DNA of 64,000 nt from Phenylobacterium sp. SCN 70-31 (GTDB taxonomy: Bacteria > Pseudomonadota > Alphaproteobacteria > Caulobacterales > Caulobacteraceae), in the NCBI RefSeq assembly GCF_001724605.1, contig NZ_MEEX01000018.1:19678-83677 (forward strand), read 5' to 3'. Position 1 is the stretch's first letter. Each line of letters opens with the position of its first letter. Positions 1 through 8,572 of the stretch are shown piece after piece. Made by a program: the position numbers and the translations under genes. Below the pieces are notes generated by a model that was given only the letters and a program-made list of their open reading frames with translations, was not told where the DNA came from and made no database searches.

Positions 1-110
1 GCCTGCGCGCGCCGCCTCCCGGCCACCGCTGGGTCTACGCTGACGGCAACTTCGTCCTGATGGCCCTGGCCACCGGCCTGATCGCCAGCGTCGTGGCGAA
101 CGCCTACTAG
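1..110 (+). CDS. RcnB family protein, C-terminal fragment
   Basis: Only the last 35 codons are inside the window; the frame runs in from the left edge (codons start at base 3) and stops with TAG at 108-110. The visible end reads [20 protein letters not shown] and finishes with SVVANAY. An aromatic '[12 protein letters not shown]' strand followed by a short hydrophobic tail is typical of the end of RcnB-family periplasmic proteins (RcnB is linked to nickel/cobalt homeostasis in E. coli; many alphaproteobacterial copies are uncharacterised). The signal peptide and body lie outside. A hairpin terminator follows at 146-180. Confidence 0.6.
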   Translation, partial: LRAPPPGHRWVYADGNFVLMALATGLIASVVANAY

Positions 111-145
111 CGGCCGCTCCGGAACGCCCGGAGAGTCGAAGAACG

Positions 146-180
146 AGGCCGCGGCCGGCTCACGCCCGCCGCGGCCTTTT
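146..180 (+). terminator. Rho-independent terminator after the RcnB-like gene
   Basis: A perfect 10-bp stem (146-155 with 168-177, arms AGGCCGCGGC / GCCGCGGCCT) is followed by TTTTCG. It sits 36 bases after the RcnB-like stop codon, as expected for an intrinsic terminator. Confidence 0.75.
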
Positions 181-225
181 CGTGTCCGCCTTGCCGAAGG
201 CGTCGGTTGGCGCGATAGGCGGGGG

Positions 226-399
226 ATGAACGACCGGGATGTCTTCCTCAAGCTGTCGGCCGTCGCGGAAGAGCTGATGGCCCTGTCCGAACAGGCCGAG
301 ACCCTGATCGGCGAGGCGGCGCTGCGCACCGCCGCCAACACCATCGGAGGCACGGCGAAGGCCGTTTACGAGCATGCGCTGAACGGCGACGCCCACTGA
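226..399 (+). CDS. Small hypothetical protein (57 aa)
   Basis: ATG at 226 is preceded by GGGGG, a weak purine-rich ribosome-binding site. The product begins MNDRDVFLKLSAVAEELMAL and ends ALNGDAH. It looks like a short amphipathic, largely helical soluble protein with no signal peptide and no cysteine. I do not recognise the family. It lies alone between the RcnB terminator and the amidohydrolase gene. Codon usage (G or C at nearly all third positions) fits real coding sequence, but its short length keeps confidence moderate. Confidence 0.5.
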   Translation: MNDRDVFLKLSAVAEELMALSEQAETLIGEAALRTAANTIGGTAKAVYEHALNGDAH

Positions 400-477
400 G
401 GCGTCCGCCGGGCCTGGGCAGTGGGTCCTAGACCCTGGGCCCTGGCCGCCGGCGACGGCCGCGGCTAGCGTGACGCC

Positions 478-2130
478 ATGCTGCTCCGGACCCTTGCCGC
501 CGCCTGCGCCCTGGCGCTCGCCGCGCCCGCCGTCGCCGAACCCGTTCCGCCTCAGGCCGCCGATCTCGTGATCTGGGGCGGGCCGATCTACACCGGCGCA
601 CAACCCGCGACAGTCCAGGCGGTGGCCGTCCGCGGCGGCCGCATCGTCCAGGTCGGCGCCCGTGCGGACGCCCAGGCCCTGGTCGGCCAGGCGACCCGGA
701 TCGTCGACCTCGGGGGCGCGGCGCTGTTCCCGGGCTTCACCGACAGCCACGCTCACCTCCGCGGCGTCGGCGAACGCGAACTGTCCCTGAACCTGGAGGG
801 CGCGGCGTCGGCGGCCGAGGCCGCGCAGCGGGTGAAGGCCCACCTCGACGCCCGAAAGCCCGAGGGTCCGATCTGGGGCCGCGGCTGGATCGAGACGGGA
901 TGGCCCGAGGGGCGCTTCCTGGAGCGCGGCGACATCGATCCGATCGCGCCGGATCGGCCGGTCCTGCTGACCCGCGCCGATGGCCACGCGCTGGTCGCCA
1001 ACTCCGCCGCGCTGAAGGCCGCCGGAGTAGACGAGACCACCGTGGCGCCCCCCGGCGGCGAAATCCTCAAGGGACCCGACGGCCGGCTCACCGGAGTGCT
1101 TGTGGACAACGCCATGCGGCTGGTGGCGTCCCTGCGCCGCGCGCCCACCGAGGCGGACCGCCGCGCCGCGTTCGAGGCCGCATTCCGCGTGGAGACCGCC
1201 TACGGCTGGACCGGCGTGCATTCCATGAGCGTCGCCTGGGACGACGTGGACCTTCTGGAGCGAATGAACGCCGAGGGCGGCACGCCACTGCGCATCTACA
1301 ACGCCGTGGACGCCGCCCAGGCGGGGCCCCTGTTCGAGGGCGGTCCCCGCGCGACCAGGGACGGCCTCATCGTCACCCGCGCGGTCAAACTCTACGAGGA
1401 CGGCGCCCTGGGTTCGCGCGGCGCGGCCCTCTTCGAGCCCTACGCCGACGCGCCCGGCGCGCGCGGCCTGGTGGTCACCCCGCCCGACCGGATGCGGGCG
1501 TTCATGGCCCGGGCGCACGCCTCGGGCATACAGGTGGCCGCACACGCCATCGGCGACCGGGGCAACGCCGAGGTTCTCGACATGATGGCCGCCGAGAACG
1601 TGCGCGGCCTGCGTTGGCGGATCGAGCATGCGCAGGTGGTGCGGCCGTCCGACATCCCGCGCTTCGCCGATCTGGAGGTCATCGCCTCGATGCAACCCAG
1701 CCACGCCATCGGAGACCTGCACTTCGCACCGGCCCGCCTGGGCGACGCCCGCATGCGCGGCGCCTACGCCTGGACATCGATGCGGCGGGCGGGCGTGGTC
1801 GTGGCGGGAGGCTCGGACGCCCCGGTCGAGCGTGGCGATCCGCTGATCGAGTTCTACGCCGCGGTGGCGCGCAAGGATCTGAACGGCTTCTCCGCGCCCA
1901 ACTGGGCGCCGCAGGAGGCCCTGAGCCGCGAAGCCGCACTGGCGATCTTCACCTCGGCGCCGGCCTACGCCCGCTTCGCCGAAGTCGAACTCGGGACCAT
2001 AGAGGTCGGCAAGCGCGCCGATCTCTCGGCCTTCTCGGTCGACCTCATGACCGCCCCCGAGTCCGAAATTCCGAAGGGTCGGGCGGTCCTGACCATCGTG
2101 GACGGCAAGGTGGTCCACCAGGCGCCGTGA
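478..2130 (+). CDS. Exported amidohydrolase family protein (YtcJ-like)
   Basis: This 550-aa protein starts with a signal peptide (residues 1-20, cleavage after AVA). It is a YtcJ-type metal-dependent amidohydrolase of the urease superfamily. After an N-terminal beta-sandwich piece (LVIWGGPIYTG), the metal-binding HxH motif appears as FTDSHAHL at residues 88-94. Further metal-ligand regions are visible: AAHAIGDRGN, the IEHAQ segment, and GGSDAPVERGDP near the C-terminus with the catalytic Asp. The length is normal for the group. The substrate is unknown; members act on amides or cyclic imides, and the signal peptide places this one in the periplasm. It appears monocistronic. A second, cytoplasmic amidohydrolase occurs at 8889-10274. 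Confidence 0.85.
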   Translation: MLLRTLAAACALALAAPAVAEPVPPQAADLVIWGGPIYTGAQPATVQAVAVRGGRIVQVGARADAQALVGQATRIVDLGGAALFPGFTDSHAHLRGVGERELSLNLEGAASAAEAAQRVKAHLDARKPEGPIWGRGWIETGWPEGRFLERGDIDPIAPDRPVLLTRADGHALVANSAALKAAGVDETTVAPPGGEILKGPDGRLTGVLVDNAMRLVASLRRAPTEADRRAAFEAAFRVETAYGWTGVHSMSVAWDDVDLLERMNAEGGTPLRIYNAVDAAQAGPLFEGGPRATRDGLIVTRAVKLYEDGALGSRGAALFEPYADAPGARGLVVTPPDRMRAFMARAHASGIQVAAHAIGDRGNAEVLDMMAAENVRGLRWRIEHAQVVRPSDIPRFADLEVIASMQPSHAIGDLHFAPARLGDARMRGAYAWTSMRRAGVVVAGGSDAPVERGDPLIEFYAAVARKDLNGFSAPNWAPQEALSREAALAIFTSAPAYARFAEVELGTIEVGKRADLSAFSVDLMTAPESEIPKGRAVLTIVDGKVVHQAP

Positions 2131-2401
2131 GGATCGGACCCGCACGGACCTTGCGCCCGCCGATCATGGCGGTGGATGTGGACCGGCCGGCGCGAGACTG
2201 GAATCCGCCAAATACAGGTCGACGCGCAGCGGGGACGATTCAGGCACAGCCATCTCGCCGGGAGGTTCTACTGAGACGTAGATTTCCGATATTCGCGCGT
2301 TTCGGCGCGACACAACTTCGCAGTGTCGAGTTATCGACAGTTTTTGTCCTTCGTGGCCGCTAGCGTGAAACCTGAGCCGGAAAACGGCGTTTCAGGTCCC
2401 G

Positions 2402-3154
2402 ATGCAAAGGCCCGTCTCCGCGTTGCAGAATCGCCTGCTCGAAGCTGTCCCTCCCGGCGACGCCGCCCGGATCGCGCCGCACCTGGTGTCCGTGACGTTC
2501 GAGCGCGGGCGCGTCCTCTACGACCCGGGCGACCCGATGGAGTTCGTCTATTTTCCGCACGAAGGCGTCATCTCGCTGATGACGCTCATGGAGAGCGGCG
2601 CGGCCATCGAGAGCGCCATCATCGGACCGGAAGGAGCCGTGGGGCTCATGGCGGCCGTCGCCCCGCGCCAGTCGCTGTCGCGGGCCGTCGCGCAGACGCC
2701 CCTGCGGGCGTCGCGGATCGCCGCCGAGCGACTGAGGGAGATCTGCGCCGTCAGTTCTGCGGTGCGCGACCTCGTCGACCGGCACACCGAGGCGGTCTAC
2801 GCCCATTCGATCCAGGCCGTGGCCTGCAACGCGCTCCACTCGGTCGAAGCCCGTTTCGCGCGCTGGCTGCTGAGCTGCCACGAACGCGTCCGAAGCGACA
2901 CCATCGCCCTCACGCAGGAACTTCTGGCCGACATGCTCGGCGTCCAGCGCACGACCGTGACCGCCGTGGCGCGAACCCTCCAGGCCAGGGGCCTCATCCG
3001 CTATCGCCGCGGCGTCGTCGACATCCTCGACGGAGACGGTCTCGAAGCGGTGGCCTGCGAGTGCTACGGGGTCGTCCGCGGCCACTACCACCGCCTGCTC
3101 GGCGTGCCGCCGAAGCGGTCGTCGCCGCAGCGGGCCGAGCCCGCCCGACGCTGA
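2402..3154 (+). CDS. Crp/Fnr family transcriptional regulator
   Basis: This is a 250-aa Crp/Fnr-type regulator. Residues about 15-115 form the cyclic-nucleotide-binding-like beta-roll (GRVLYDPGDPMEFVYFPHEG, then IGPEGAVGLMAAV), and residues about 150-220 form a winged helix (LTQELLADMLGVQRTTVTAV followed by LQARGLIRYRRG). It lacks the four-cysteine set of oxygen-sensing Fnr, so it is not an obvious Fe-S sensor. Members of this subgroup often respond to stress or starvation in alphaproteobacteria, but the ligand cannot be read from sequence. The gene stands alone after a 271-base intergenic region, and no target site could be assigned. Confidence 0.85.
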   Translation: MQRPVSALQNRLLEAVPPGDAARIAPHLVSVTFERGRVLYDPGDPMEFVYFPHEGVISLMTLMESGAAIESAIIGPEGAVGLMAAVAPRQSLSRAVAQTPLRASRIAAERLREICAVSSAVRDLVDRHTEAVYAHSIQAVACNALHSVEARFARWLLSCHERVRSDTIALTQELLADMLGVQRTTVTAVARTLQARGLIRYRRGVVDILDGDGLEAVACECYGVVRGHYHRLLGVPPKRSSPQRAEPARR

Positions 3155-3266
3155 CATCGGCGCCGCTCGTCGCTCGAAGGTTGCCTTGGAGCGATATTCC
3201 CCCTTTCTTGCGCGGCCACGCCGCTTCCCACGCGGATCGGCCCGAATTGCTGTCGAGAAAAGGCCT

Positions 3267-5390
3267 ATGATCTTCCATACACGCAAAATCCTGCTTTCGG
3301 CCGGCGGCGCCGCCGCCCTCGCCTTCGCCGCCCAGGCCGCGACGGCGCATGAGCACGACGGCCTGGATGCGACGCGCGCCGCCCAGGCGTCGTTCGCCGC
3401 GGCCGACACCCCCCAGGGCGCCGCCGCCTCGCTGGAATCGCCCCGGTTCGGGACGTGGGGTTTCGACATGTCGGGCATGGACCGCAGCGTGAAGCCGGGC
3501 GACGATTTCTACGCCTTCGCCAACGGGAAGTGGGCCGAGCGCACCGAGATTCCGTCCGACCGCACCCGCTTCGGCAACTTCGACATCCTGGCCCAGCTCT
3601 CGGAGAACCGGGTCCACGCCATCCTCCAGGAGGCCGCCGCCGGGCGACTCGACGACCGTGACGCCGCCAGGATCGGCGCCGCCTTCACCGCCTTCATGGA
3701 CGAGGCCCGGGTCGAGAAACTGGACGCCAAACCCATCGCCGGCGACCTGGCCAAGATCCGCAAGGTCCGCACCCGCGACCAGTTCACCGCCCTGATGGGC
3801 CGCGCCAACGTCAGCAGCGTCTCCAGCATCCTGCCGGTCTACGTCACCATCGACGCCAAGAATCCCACCCGCTACGCCGTGGGATCGACGACCGCGGGGC
3901 TGAGCCTGCCCGACCGCGACTACTACCTGCTCCCGGCCTTCGCCGAAAAGAAGGCCAAGTACGAGGCCTATGTCGCGCAGATGCTGACCATGATCGGCTG
4001 GCCCTCGCCGGCCGACAACGCCAAGGCTGTCGTCGCGTTCGAGACCCGCCTGGCCGAGGCGTCCTGGACCCGCGCCGAGCGCCGGGACCGCGACAAGACC
4101 TACACCCCGATGTCGCCGGCCGAGCTGAACGCCGCCACCCCCGGGTTCGACTGGAACCGCTACCTCGCCGCCGCCGGCCTGCCGAACGTCGACCGCATCG
4201 TGGTGGCGACCGATTCGGCCTATCCGAAGTTCGCGGGAATCTACGCCGCCACGCCGGTCGAGACGCTCAAGGCCTGGCAGGCCTTCCGCGTGGCCGACGG
4301 CGCGGCGCCCTATCTGTCGAAGCGGTTCGTCGACGCCAACTTCGAGTTCCGCAACCGCACCCTGATGGACCAGCCCGAGCAACGGCCCCGCTGGAAACGG
4401 GCGGTCGCCTTCACCAACGGCGTGATCGGGGAGTCCGTGGGCCGCGTCTATGTGGCCCGCTACTTCCCGCCGGAGTCCAAGGCCAAGATGGACGAGCTGG
4501 TCGCCAACGTGCGCTCGGCCATGCAGGCGCGGATCCAGAAGCTGCACTGGATGGGTCCCGAGACCAAGGAACGCGCCCTCGACAAGCTGGCCAAGTTCAC
4601 GGTCAAGATCGGCTATCCCGAGGAATGGCGCGACTACTCCGGCCTGCGCCTCGATCCGACCGACCTCTACGGCAACGCCATCCGCTCGGCCGCCTACGAG
4701 TGGCGCCGCGACGTGGATCGCCTGGACCAGCCGGTCGACAAGCGCGAGTGGGGCATGACGCCCCAGACGGTGAACGCCTACTACAACTTCGCCAACAACG
4801 AGATCGTCTTCCCGGCCGCCATCCTCCAGCCGCCGTTCTTCGATCCCGACGCCGACCCGGCCATCAACTACGGCGGCATCGGCGGCGTCATCGGCCACGA
4901 GATCAGCCACGGCTTCGACGACCAGGGCCGCAAGTCCGACGGCGACGGCGTGCTGCGCGACTGGTGGACCGCCGAGGACAACACCAAGTTCCAGGCCCAG
5001 GCCGCCCGTCTCGGCGCCCAGTATTCCGAGTTCGAGCCGCTTCCGGGCGTGCGTCTCAACGGCGCGCTGTCCATGGGCGAGAACATCGGCGATATGGGCG
5101 GTCTGTCTCTGGGCTACGACGCCTACCTCGCCTCGCTCAAGGGCAAGCCCGCACCGATCGTCGACGGCTTCACCGGCCAGCAGCGCGTGTTCCTCGGCTG
5201 GGCCCAGGTCTGGCGGTCCAAGATGCGGGACGAAGCCCTTCGTCAGCAGGTGGTCACCGGCCCGCACTCACCGCCCTACTATCGCGTCAACGGCACCATC
5301 CGGAACCTGCCCGGCTGGTACGAAGCGTTCCAGATCCAGCCGGGCGACAAGCTCTATGTCGCGCCCGCCGACCGTGTGGACATCTGGTGA
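3267..5390 (+). CDS. M13 family zinc metallopeptidase (neprilysin/PepO-like)
   Basis: This 707-aa secreted M13 peptidase is complete. ATG at 3267 is preferred over an in-frame upstream start at 3186 because a signal peptide begins exactly there (MIFHTRKILLSAGGAAALAF, cleavage after ATA). The N-terminal helical M13_N domain starts near 'GFDMSGMDRSVKPGDDFYAF'. The C-terminal catalytic domain carries the zinc motif HEISH at residues 544-548, and the third ligand Glu605 with Asp609 in GENIGDMGG. The protein ends in VDIW, typical of the family. The probable role is hydrolysis of short peptides in the periplasm or outside the cell. The gene is monocistronic and convergent with the DUF6356 gene. Confidence 0.93.
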   Translation: MIFHTRKILLSAGGAAALAFAAQAATAHEHDGLDATRAAQASFAAADTPQGAAASLESPRFGTWGFDMSGMDRSVKPGDDFYAFANGKWAERTEIPSDRTRFGNFDILAQLSENRVHAILQEAAAGRLDDRDAARIGAAFTAFMDEARVEKLDAKPIAGDLAKIRKVRTRDQFTALMGRANVSSVSSILPVYVTIDAKNPTRYAVGSTTAGLSLPDRDYYLLPAFAEKKAKYEAYVAQMLTMIGWPSPADNAKAVVAFETRLAEASWTRAERRDRDKTYTPMSPAELNAATPGFDWNRYLAAAGLPNVDRIVVATDSAYPKFAGIYAATPVETLKAWQAFRVADGAAPYLSKRFVDANFEFRNRTLMDQPEQRPRWKRAVAFTNGVIGESVGRVYVARYFPPESKAKMDELVANVRSAMQARIQKLHWMGPETKERALDKLAKFTVKIGYPEEWRDYSGLRLDPTDLYGNAIRSAAYEWRRDVDRLDQPVDKREWGMTPQTVNAYYNFANNEIVFPAAILQPPFFDPDADPAINYGGIGGVIGHEISHGFDDQGRKSDGDGVLRDWWTAEDNTKFQAQAARLGAQYSEFEPLPGVRLNGALSMGENIGDMGGLSLGYDAYLASLKGKPAPIVDGFTGQQRVFLGWAQVWRSKMRDEALRQQVVTGPHSPPYYRVNGTIRNLPGWYEAFQIQPGDKLYVAPADRVDIW

Positions 5391-5434
5391 CGCGCCTGCC
5401 CGCCGGCGGCCCCCGCGGCCGTCGGCGGGGCCTG

Positions 5435-5647
5435 TCAGCCGCGCCGCGCACGATCCACGACCATGCGGTCGTGCAGGTCCCGCACCCGCCGGCTGGCCGA
5501 GGTCTGGAACGCGAACGGGAACAGGCCGTGCAGCAGGCAGGCCCCAGCGGCCGCCGCCAACGGCCCCGCGAAGCTCCACGCCTTCGCGAGGTGCTCCCCA
5601 TAGGTTTCACCCATCGCCCGCGGATGGTCGGTGAAGGCCTTGAACAC
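5435..5647 (-). CDS. DUF6356 family small membrane protein
   Basis: This 70-aa protein has a GTG start at 5647, chosen because AAGGAGGG lies seven bases upstream. It begins VFKAFTDHPRAMGETYGEHL and continues with one hydrophobic segment (FAGPLAAAAGACLLHGLFPFAF) and a basic tail (RRVRDLHDRM). The 'F..HP..VGE.Y.EH' opening and 'CL.H.LFPF.F..TASR' core match the DUF6356 family of alphaproteobacteria, whose function is unknown. It converges with the M13 peptidase gene. A GC-rich inverted repeat near 5399-5429 separates them but has no T-tract. Confidence 0.75.
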   Translation of the reverse strand: MFKAFTDHPRAMGETYGEHLAKAWSFAGPLAAAAGACLLHGLFPFAFQTSASRRVRDLHDRMVVDRARRG

Positions 5648-5888
5648 GTGCGCCCTCCTTCGGATCGGCAAGGTCGGAGGATGACGCGGGTCCGGGAGAT
5701 TATCATCACCGATCTCCCGGCCGCTTGTCTGTTGGGCGAGAACGCCATTTCCGGACGCGCCGCGTGCGCGGGAACCACATCCTCCCAGCCCCCGCGCAGC
5801 CCAAGAGTTAATCATCCCTGAAAACGCTTCCGTAAGGCGCGCCGCAGGATCGTTGCCGAGGTCTTAACCCTCGCGCCCCGAGTTCCCC

Positions 5889-6116
5889 ATGCAGTTCGTC
5901 GCCCTGCCCGTCGCCGGTTCCGGAGGCCGCGAGGTGCTGGTCAATCCCGAGCAGGTCGTCTGCATCCTCGACGCGGGAGAGCAGCGGACCCAGATCGTCA
6001 CCACCGGGCTCTCCACCGAAAGCTCGATCAGCATCGTGGTCGCGCTCGGCGTGCGCGAGGTGGGTCTCCGCCTCGGCGCCACGATCGTCCACGAGCCCGC
6101 GGGGCTTCCGGGCTAG
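5889..6116 (+). CDS. Conserved hypothetical protein (75 aa)
   Basis: ATG at 5889 opens a 75-aa protein beginning MQFVALPVAGSGGREVLVNP and ending HEPAGLPG. It is rich in beta-strand-forming residues ('LVNPEQVVCILDAG', then 'TQIVTTGLSTESSISIVVAL'), has no signal peptide and has one cysteine. The pattern vaguely resembles short FlbD-like or regulatory-subunit folds, but I cannot assign a family. It converges with the ArsR gene, and two strong hairpins at 6139-6210 separate the genes. Confidence 0.6.
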   Translation: MQFVALPVAGSGGREVLVNPEQVVCILDAGEQRTQIVTTGLSTESSISIVVALGVREVGLRLGATIVHEPAGLPG

Positions 6117-6138
6117 CGCGGCCTCCGCGCCCCTGGAC

Positions 6139-6210
6139 GGTCCGGGAACGCCCCCCATCCCGGACCGACGCCCCCCGGGAGGGACGTCGGCCGTCACCGG
6201 CGTCCCTCCC
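6139..6210. terminator. Two tandem perfect hairpins between convergent genes
   Basis: The first hairpin has a 9-bp perfect stem (6139-6147 with 6158-6166, arms GGTCCGGGA / TCCCGGACC). The second has a 10-bp perfect stem (6177-6186 with 6201-6210, arms GGGAGGGACG / CGTCCCTCCC). Neither is followed by a long T-run. Their place between two convergent stop codons suggests transcript-end stabilisation or weak bidirectional termination. Confidence 0.45.
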
Positions 6211-6223
6211 GACGCGGATGATC

Positions 6224-6625
6224 TCAGGTGCAGCACCCACTGGACCCGTCGCGATCCGAATTGACTTCACGACTGTCGTAGGAGCCACCGGCGCTACAGG
6301 CCGTGAGCAGGCCGGCGAAGAACGGCGCGCACAGGTCGGGCCTGCCGCCGCAGCAGTCGTGCACTAGAAACTCCATCAGCTCGCCGAAATGAGCGTAGGC
6401 GACGGAATAGATGATCGACCGGCCTTCCCGGCGGGCCGTCACCAGACCGGCGTTCATCAGCACGTTCAGATGGCTGGAGGACGTATTCTGAAGCTGCTCG
6501 GTGCGGCGCGCGACCTCGCCCGCCGGCAGGCCTTCGGGGCCTGCTTCCACCAGCAGGCGGAAAGCCAGAAGCCGGCCTTCATGTCCGAGAGAAGCAAGGG
6601 TCCGGGCGGCCTTGTCCGATTCCAT
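6224..6625 (-). CDS. ArsR/SmtB family transcriptional regulator, Cys-rich C-terminus
   Basis: This is a 133-aa winged-helix ArsR-family repressor. The start at 6625 (MESDKAARTLASLGHEGRLL) matches where family members begin; an upstream in-frame ATG at 6655 would add ten residues across an operator-like palindrome. The recognition helix region is TEQLQNTSSSHLNVLMNAGL (residues 42-61), followed by the wing RREGRSIIYS. The C-terminus is unusually rich in cysteines: C91, C92, C99, C110, C131 and C132. Such tails suggest a thiol ligand, for example As(III) or another soft metal, but no arsenic resistance genes are adjacent. The divergent neighbour encodes a cysteine-cluster protein. Confidence 0.85.
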   Translation of the reverse strand: MESDKAARTLASLGHEGRLLAFRLLVEAGPEGLPAGEVARRTEQLQNTSSSHLNVLMNAGLVTARREGRSIIYSVAYAHFGELMEFLVHDCCGGRPDLCAPFFAGLLTACSAGGSYDSREVNSDRDGSSGCCT

Positions 6626-6637
6626 ATATCGAAATAT
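6624..6637. promoter_or_regulatory. Possible ArsR autoregulatory operator
   Basis: ATATATCGAAATAT at 6624-6637 is palindromic at 12 of 14 positions around TCGA. It touches the chosen ATG of the ArsR gene, which would then be expressed from a leaderless or very short-leader transcript. AT-rich palindromes of this kind are common ArsR-family operators. The assignment rests only on position and symmetry. Confidence 0.4.
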
Positions 6638-6795
6638 CTTGCATTGTCGGGGCATATCTGAGGCTGGCTACCCGGCTCCAGATGCGAGTGAATCTCAAGT
6701 CGACGATCTAGTCAGGTTTTCGAAGCTCCGTCGAGACTCTGACGAAATTCTACCGATCAAAAAGGGGCGTCGCTGCAACTGACGATGGGCCAGAA

Positions 6796-7383
6796 TTGAC
6801 AACCGCCCAAAAGGCGTGCGGGGCCTGCAGTCTCTGCTGCAAGATCGTCGCGGTTTCGGATCTCGACAAACCGGCGCACCAATGGTGTGTCCACAACCGC
6901 CCCGGCAAGGGGTGCGCGATCCACGGCTCGCATCCCGATGTCTGCAAGGCTTGGCAGTGCGGCTGGATTCTCATGCCGCAACTGGACGAACGCTGGAAGC
7001 CCGACGCGTGCGGTTTCATCATCCGCAATCGCTATGGCTCGCGACAACTCGTCATCGACGTCGAGCCCACCCGGCCCGACGTCTGGCGCAAGGAACCTTT
7101 CCATAGCCGGATCCGGGGCTGGGCGCAGAGCAGCCGCAGCGCGGGACAGTACGTCGTGGTTTGCGCAGGCCGGCGAGAGATCGCCGTCTTCGCCGAGGAA
7201 GAAATCGACCTCGGAGTGCTGGGCCCGGGTGAAACGGCCGAAATGACCTATCGGGATCAGGGAGCTTTCAGTCGCCCCGTTGTGCTTATCCGGAGCGCCG
7301 AGGGCCGACTGCTGCGCGAAGTGGCGGGCCGCCTGGGTCCGAAGGCCGGCGCTTCGGTCTCGCTTCCACGAACGTCCCGGTGA
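6796..7383 (+). CDS. YkgJ-like cysteine cluster protein
   Basis: This 195-aa protein opens with a TTG start at 6796; the nearby ATG at 6785 is out of frame. The N-terminal third carries a YkgJ-like cysteine cluster: CGACSLCC at residues 8-15, then C31, C40, C50 and C55. These cysteines probably bind zinc or an Fe-S cluster. The rest (about 60-195) is a mixed alpha/beta region with few cysteines (VDVEPTRPDVWRKEPFHSRI) that I cannot assign. It is transcribed divergently from the Cys-rich ArsR gene, with about 170 bases between them. The biochemical role of YkgJ proteins is unsettled. Confidence 0.7.
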   Translation: MTTAQKACGACSLCCKIVAVSDLDKPAHQWCVHNRPGKGCAIHGSHPDVCKAWQCGWILMPQLDERWKPDACGFIIRNRYGSRQLVIDVEPTRPDVWRKEPFHSRIRGWAQSSRSAGQYVVVCAGRREIAVFAEEEIDLGVLGPGETAEMTYRDQGAFSRPVVLIRSAEGRLLREVAGRLGPKAGASVSLPRTSR

Positions 7384-7640
7384 AGTCCGCGTGTGGAACG
7401 GCGATACCCAAACTGGGGGGCGAGGCGCCTGACCTCGAGCCGCACTATCGCCTGAGGCGAGCGGCGGAAAGCCGGCCGGCGCTGTCTACAGCAGATTCTG
7501 CAGGGAAATTCTCGCACGCCCCCCCGATCGTTGCGTGATCAAAGCCGCCGAATTGGAAAATTCGCCTTTCGAGGGAACGTCGTTTTTATATCCAAAAACC
7601 ATGATATCTAGGTATCGATTGATATAGGTGGATTGTTCAG

Positions 7641-8360
7641 ATGCTCAAGACTCTCCTGTTGGGCGCCGCCGCTGCGGCCAGCCTTACGTTCGCCGGCGCC
7701 GCTTCGGCGGCGACCTACGTTTCCACGCTGGCGCACAATGACGGCAACCTGTCGGTCGACGGGAACTTCGGCGCCGTGACGATCGTGGAAGAGGACGCCA
7801 ACAACATCCTCGTCACCGTGATGCTCAATGCGCCGCTGACCCTGATCGTCGATACCGGCAAGCACAATGCGTTCACGTTCAACCTCGTGGACAGCCCGAA
7901 CAGCACGGTCACGATCGTGGAGCCGGTCGGCGGCGGGTCGTTCACCTATGCCGGCGAGGGGGCGCATTCCAACCCGCCGTTCGGGAACAACGCCTGGACC
8001 AACGCCATCGAGTGCTGCGGCCGGGGTTCGTCGAACGGAGAACCGCCGCCGCTGGTCTTCCGGATCACCAACCTGTCGGGGATCACGTTCGCCGGCGTCG
8101 GCGCGACGTTCGACAGCGACGGCAAGCTGCTGACGACCGGGACGGGCAACCGCTTCGCGTCCACCAGCGCGGGCTGGTGGTTCGCGGTCGACACCTCGGA
8201 CGGCAGCAACACCGGCGCCGTGGCCGCCCGGGACGCCTTCCTCGTGCCGACGACCACCGGCGCCATTCCCGAACCCGGGACCTGGGCGCTCATGATCCTG
8301 GGCTTTGGCGGCGCCGGAGCCATGCTCCGCCGTCGGCGGGCCGCCAGCGCGTTCGCCTGA
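7641..8360 (+). CDS. PEPxxWA-CTERM sorting domain protein
   Basis: This 239-aa exported protein has a signal peptide (residues 1-23, ending ASA). The middle region is rich in beta strands and in Asn, Thr and Gly. A C-terminal PEP-CTERM signal spans residues 209-239: IPEPGTWALMILGFGGAGAM followed by LRRRR. That tripartite PEP motif, transmembrane helix and basic tail is read by the exosortase/EPS sorting system. The sequence 7530-7640 upstream is strikingly AT-rich compared with the rest, suggesting a strong promoter region. No exosortase gene is visible in the window. An intrinsic terminator follows at 8477-8512. Confidence 0.85.
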   Translation: MLKTLLLGAAAAASLTFAGAASAATYVSTLAHNDGNLSVDGNFGAVTIVEEDANNILVTVMLNAPLTLIVDTGKHNAFTFNLVDSPNSTVTIVEPVGGGSFTYAGEGAHSNPPFGNNAWTNAIECCGRGSSNGEPPPLVFRITNLSGITFAGVGATFDSDGKLLTTGTGNRFASTSAGWWFAVDTSDGSNTGAVAARDAFLVPTTTGAIPEPGTWALMILGFGGAGAMLRRRRAASAFA

Positions 8361-8417
8361 CGCCGGGCCGGGCCGGGCCGGGTACAGGCCACGGCTCCAA
8401 GGAACCGACGTCTCAAA

Positions 8418-8446
8418 TCCCGGCGGACTCCATGAGTCCGCCGGGA
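8418..8446. repeat. Perfect 13-bp inverted repeat
   Basis: Arms TCCCGGCGGACTC (8418-8430) and GAGTCCGCCGGGA (8434-8446) are separated by only CAT. It lies 58 bases after the PEP-CTERM stop and has no T-tract. It may protect the 3' end of the transcript ahead of the terminator at 8477. Confidence 0.5.
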
Positions 8447-8476
8447 CATCGTGCCGTCCATGTATCCAGAAAAGCG

Positions 8477-8512
8477 AAGGGCCTCGGATCACTCCGAGGC
8501 CCTTTTGCTTTT
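8477..8512. terminator. Bidirectional intrinsic terminator
   Basis: A perfect 12-bp stem (8477-8488 with 8493-8504, AAGGGCCTCGGA / TCCGAGGCCCTT) closes a TCAC loop and is followed by TTGCTTTTC. On the other strand the stem is preceded by AAAGC, so it can also serve the leftward small gene at 8573-8758. Confidence 0.8.
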
Positions 8513-8572
8513 CGGCGTCGATCGGATGGGCGGCGTGCGCTCGCCGCCCCGACATCCGCTATCTGATATCCG

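Noticed and set aside
5399..5429. Possible terminator between the M13 peptidase and DUF6356 genes
   Set aside because: The GC-rich arms CCCGCCG / CGGCGGG pair, but the loop is long and no T-run follows on either strand.
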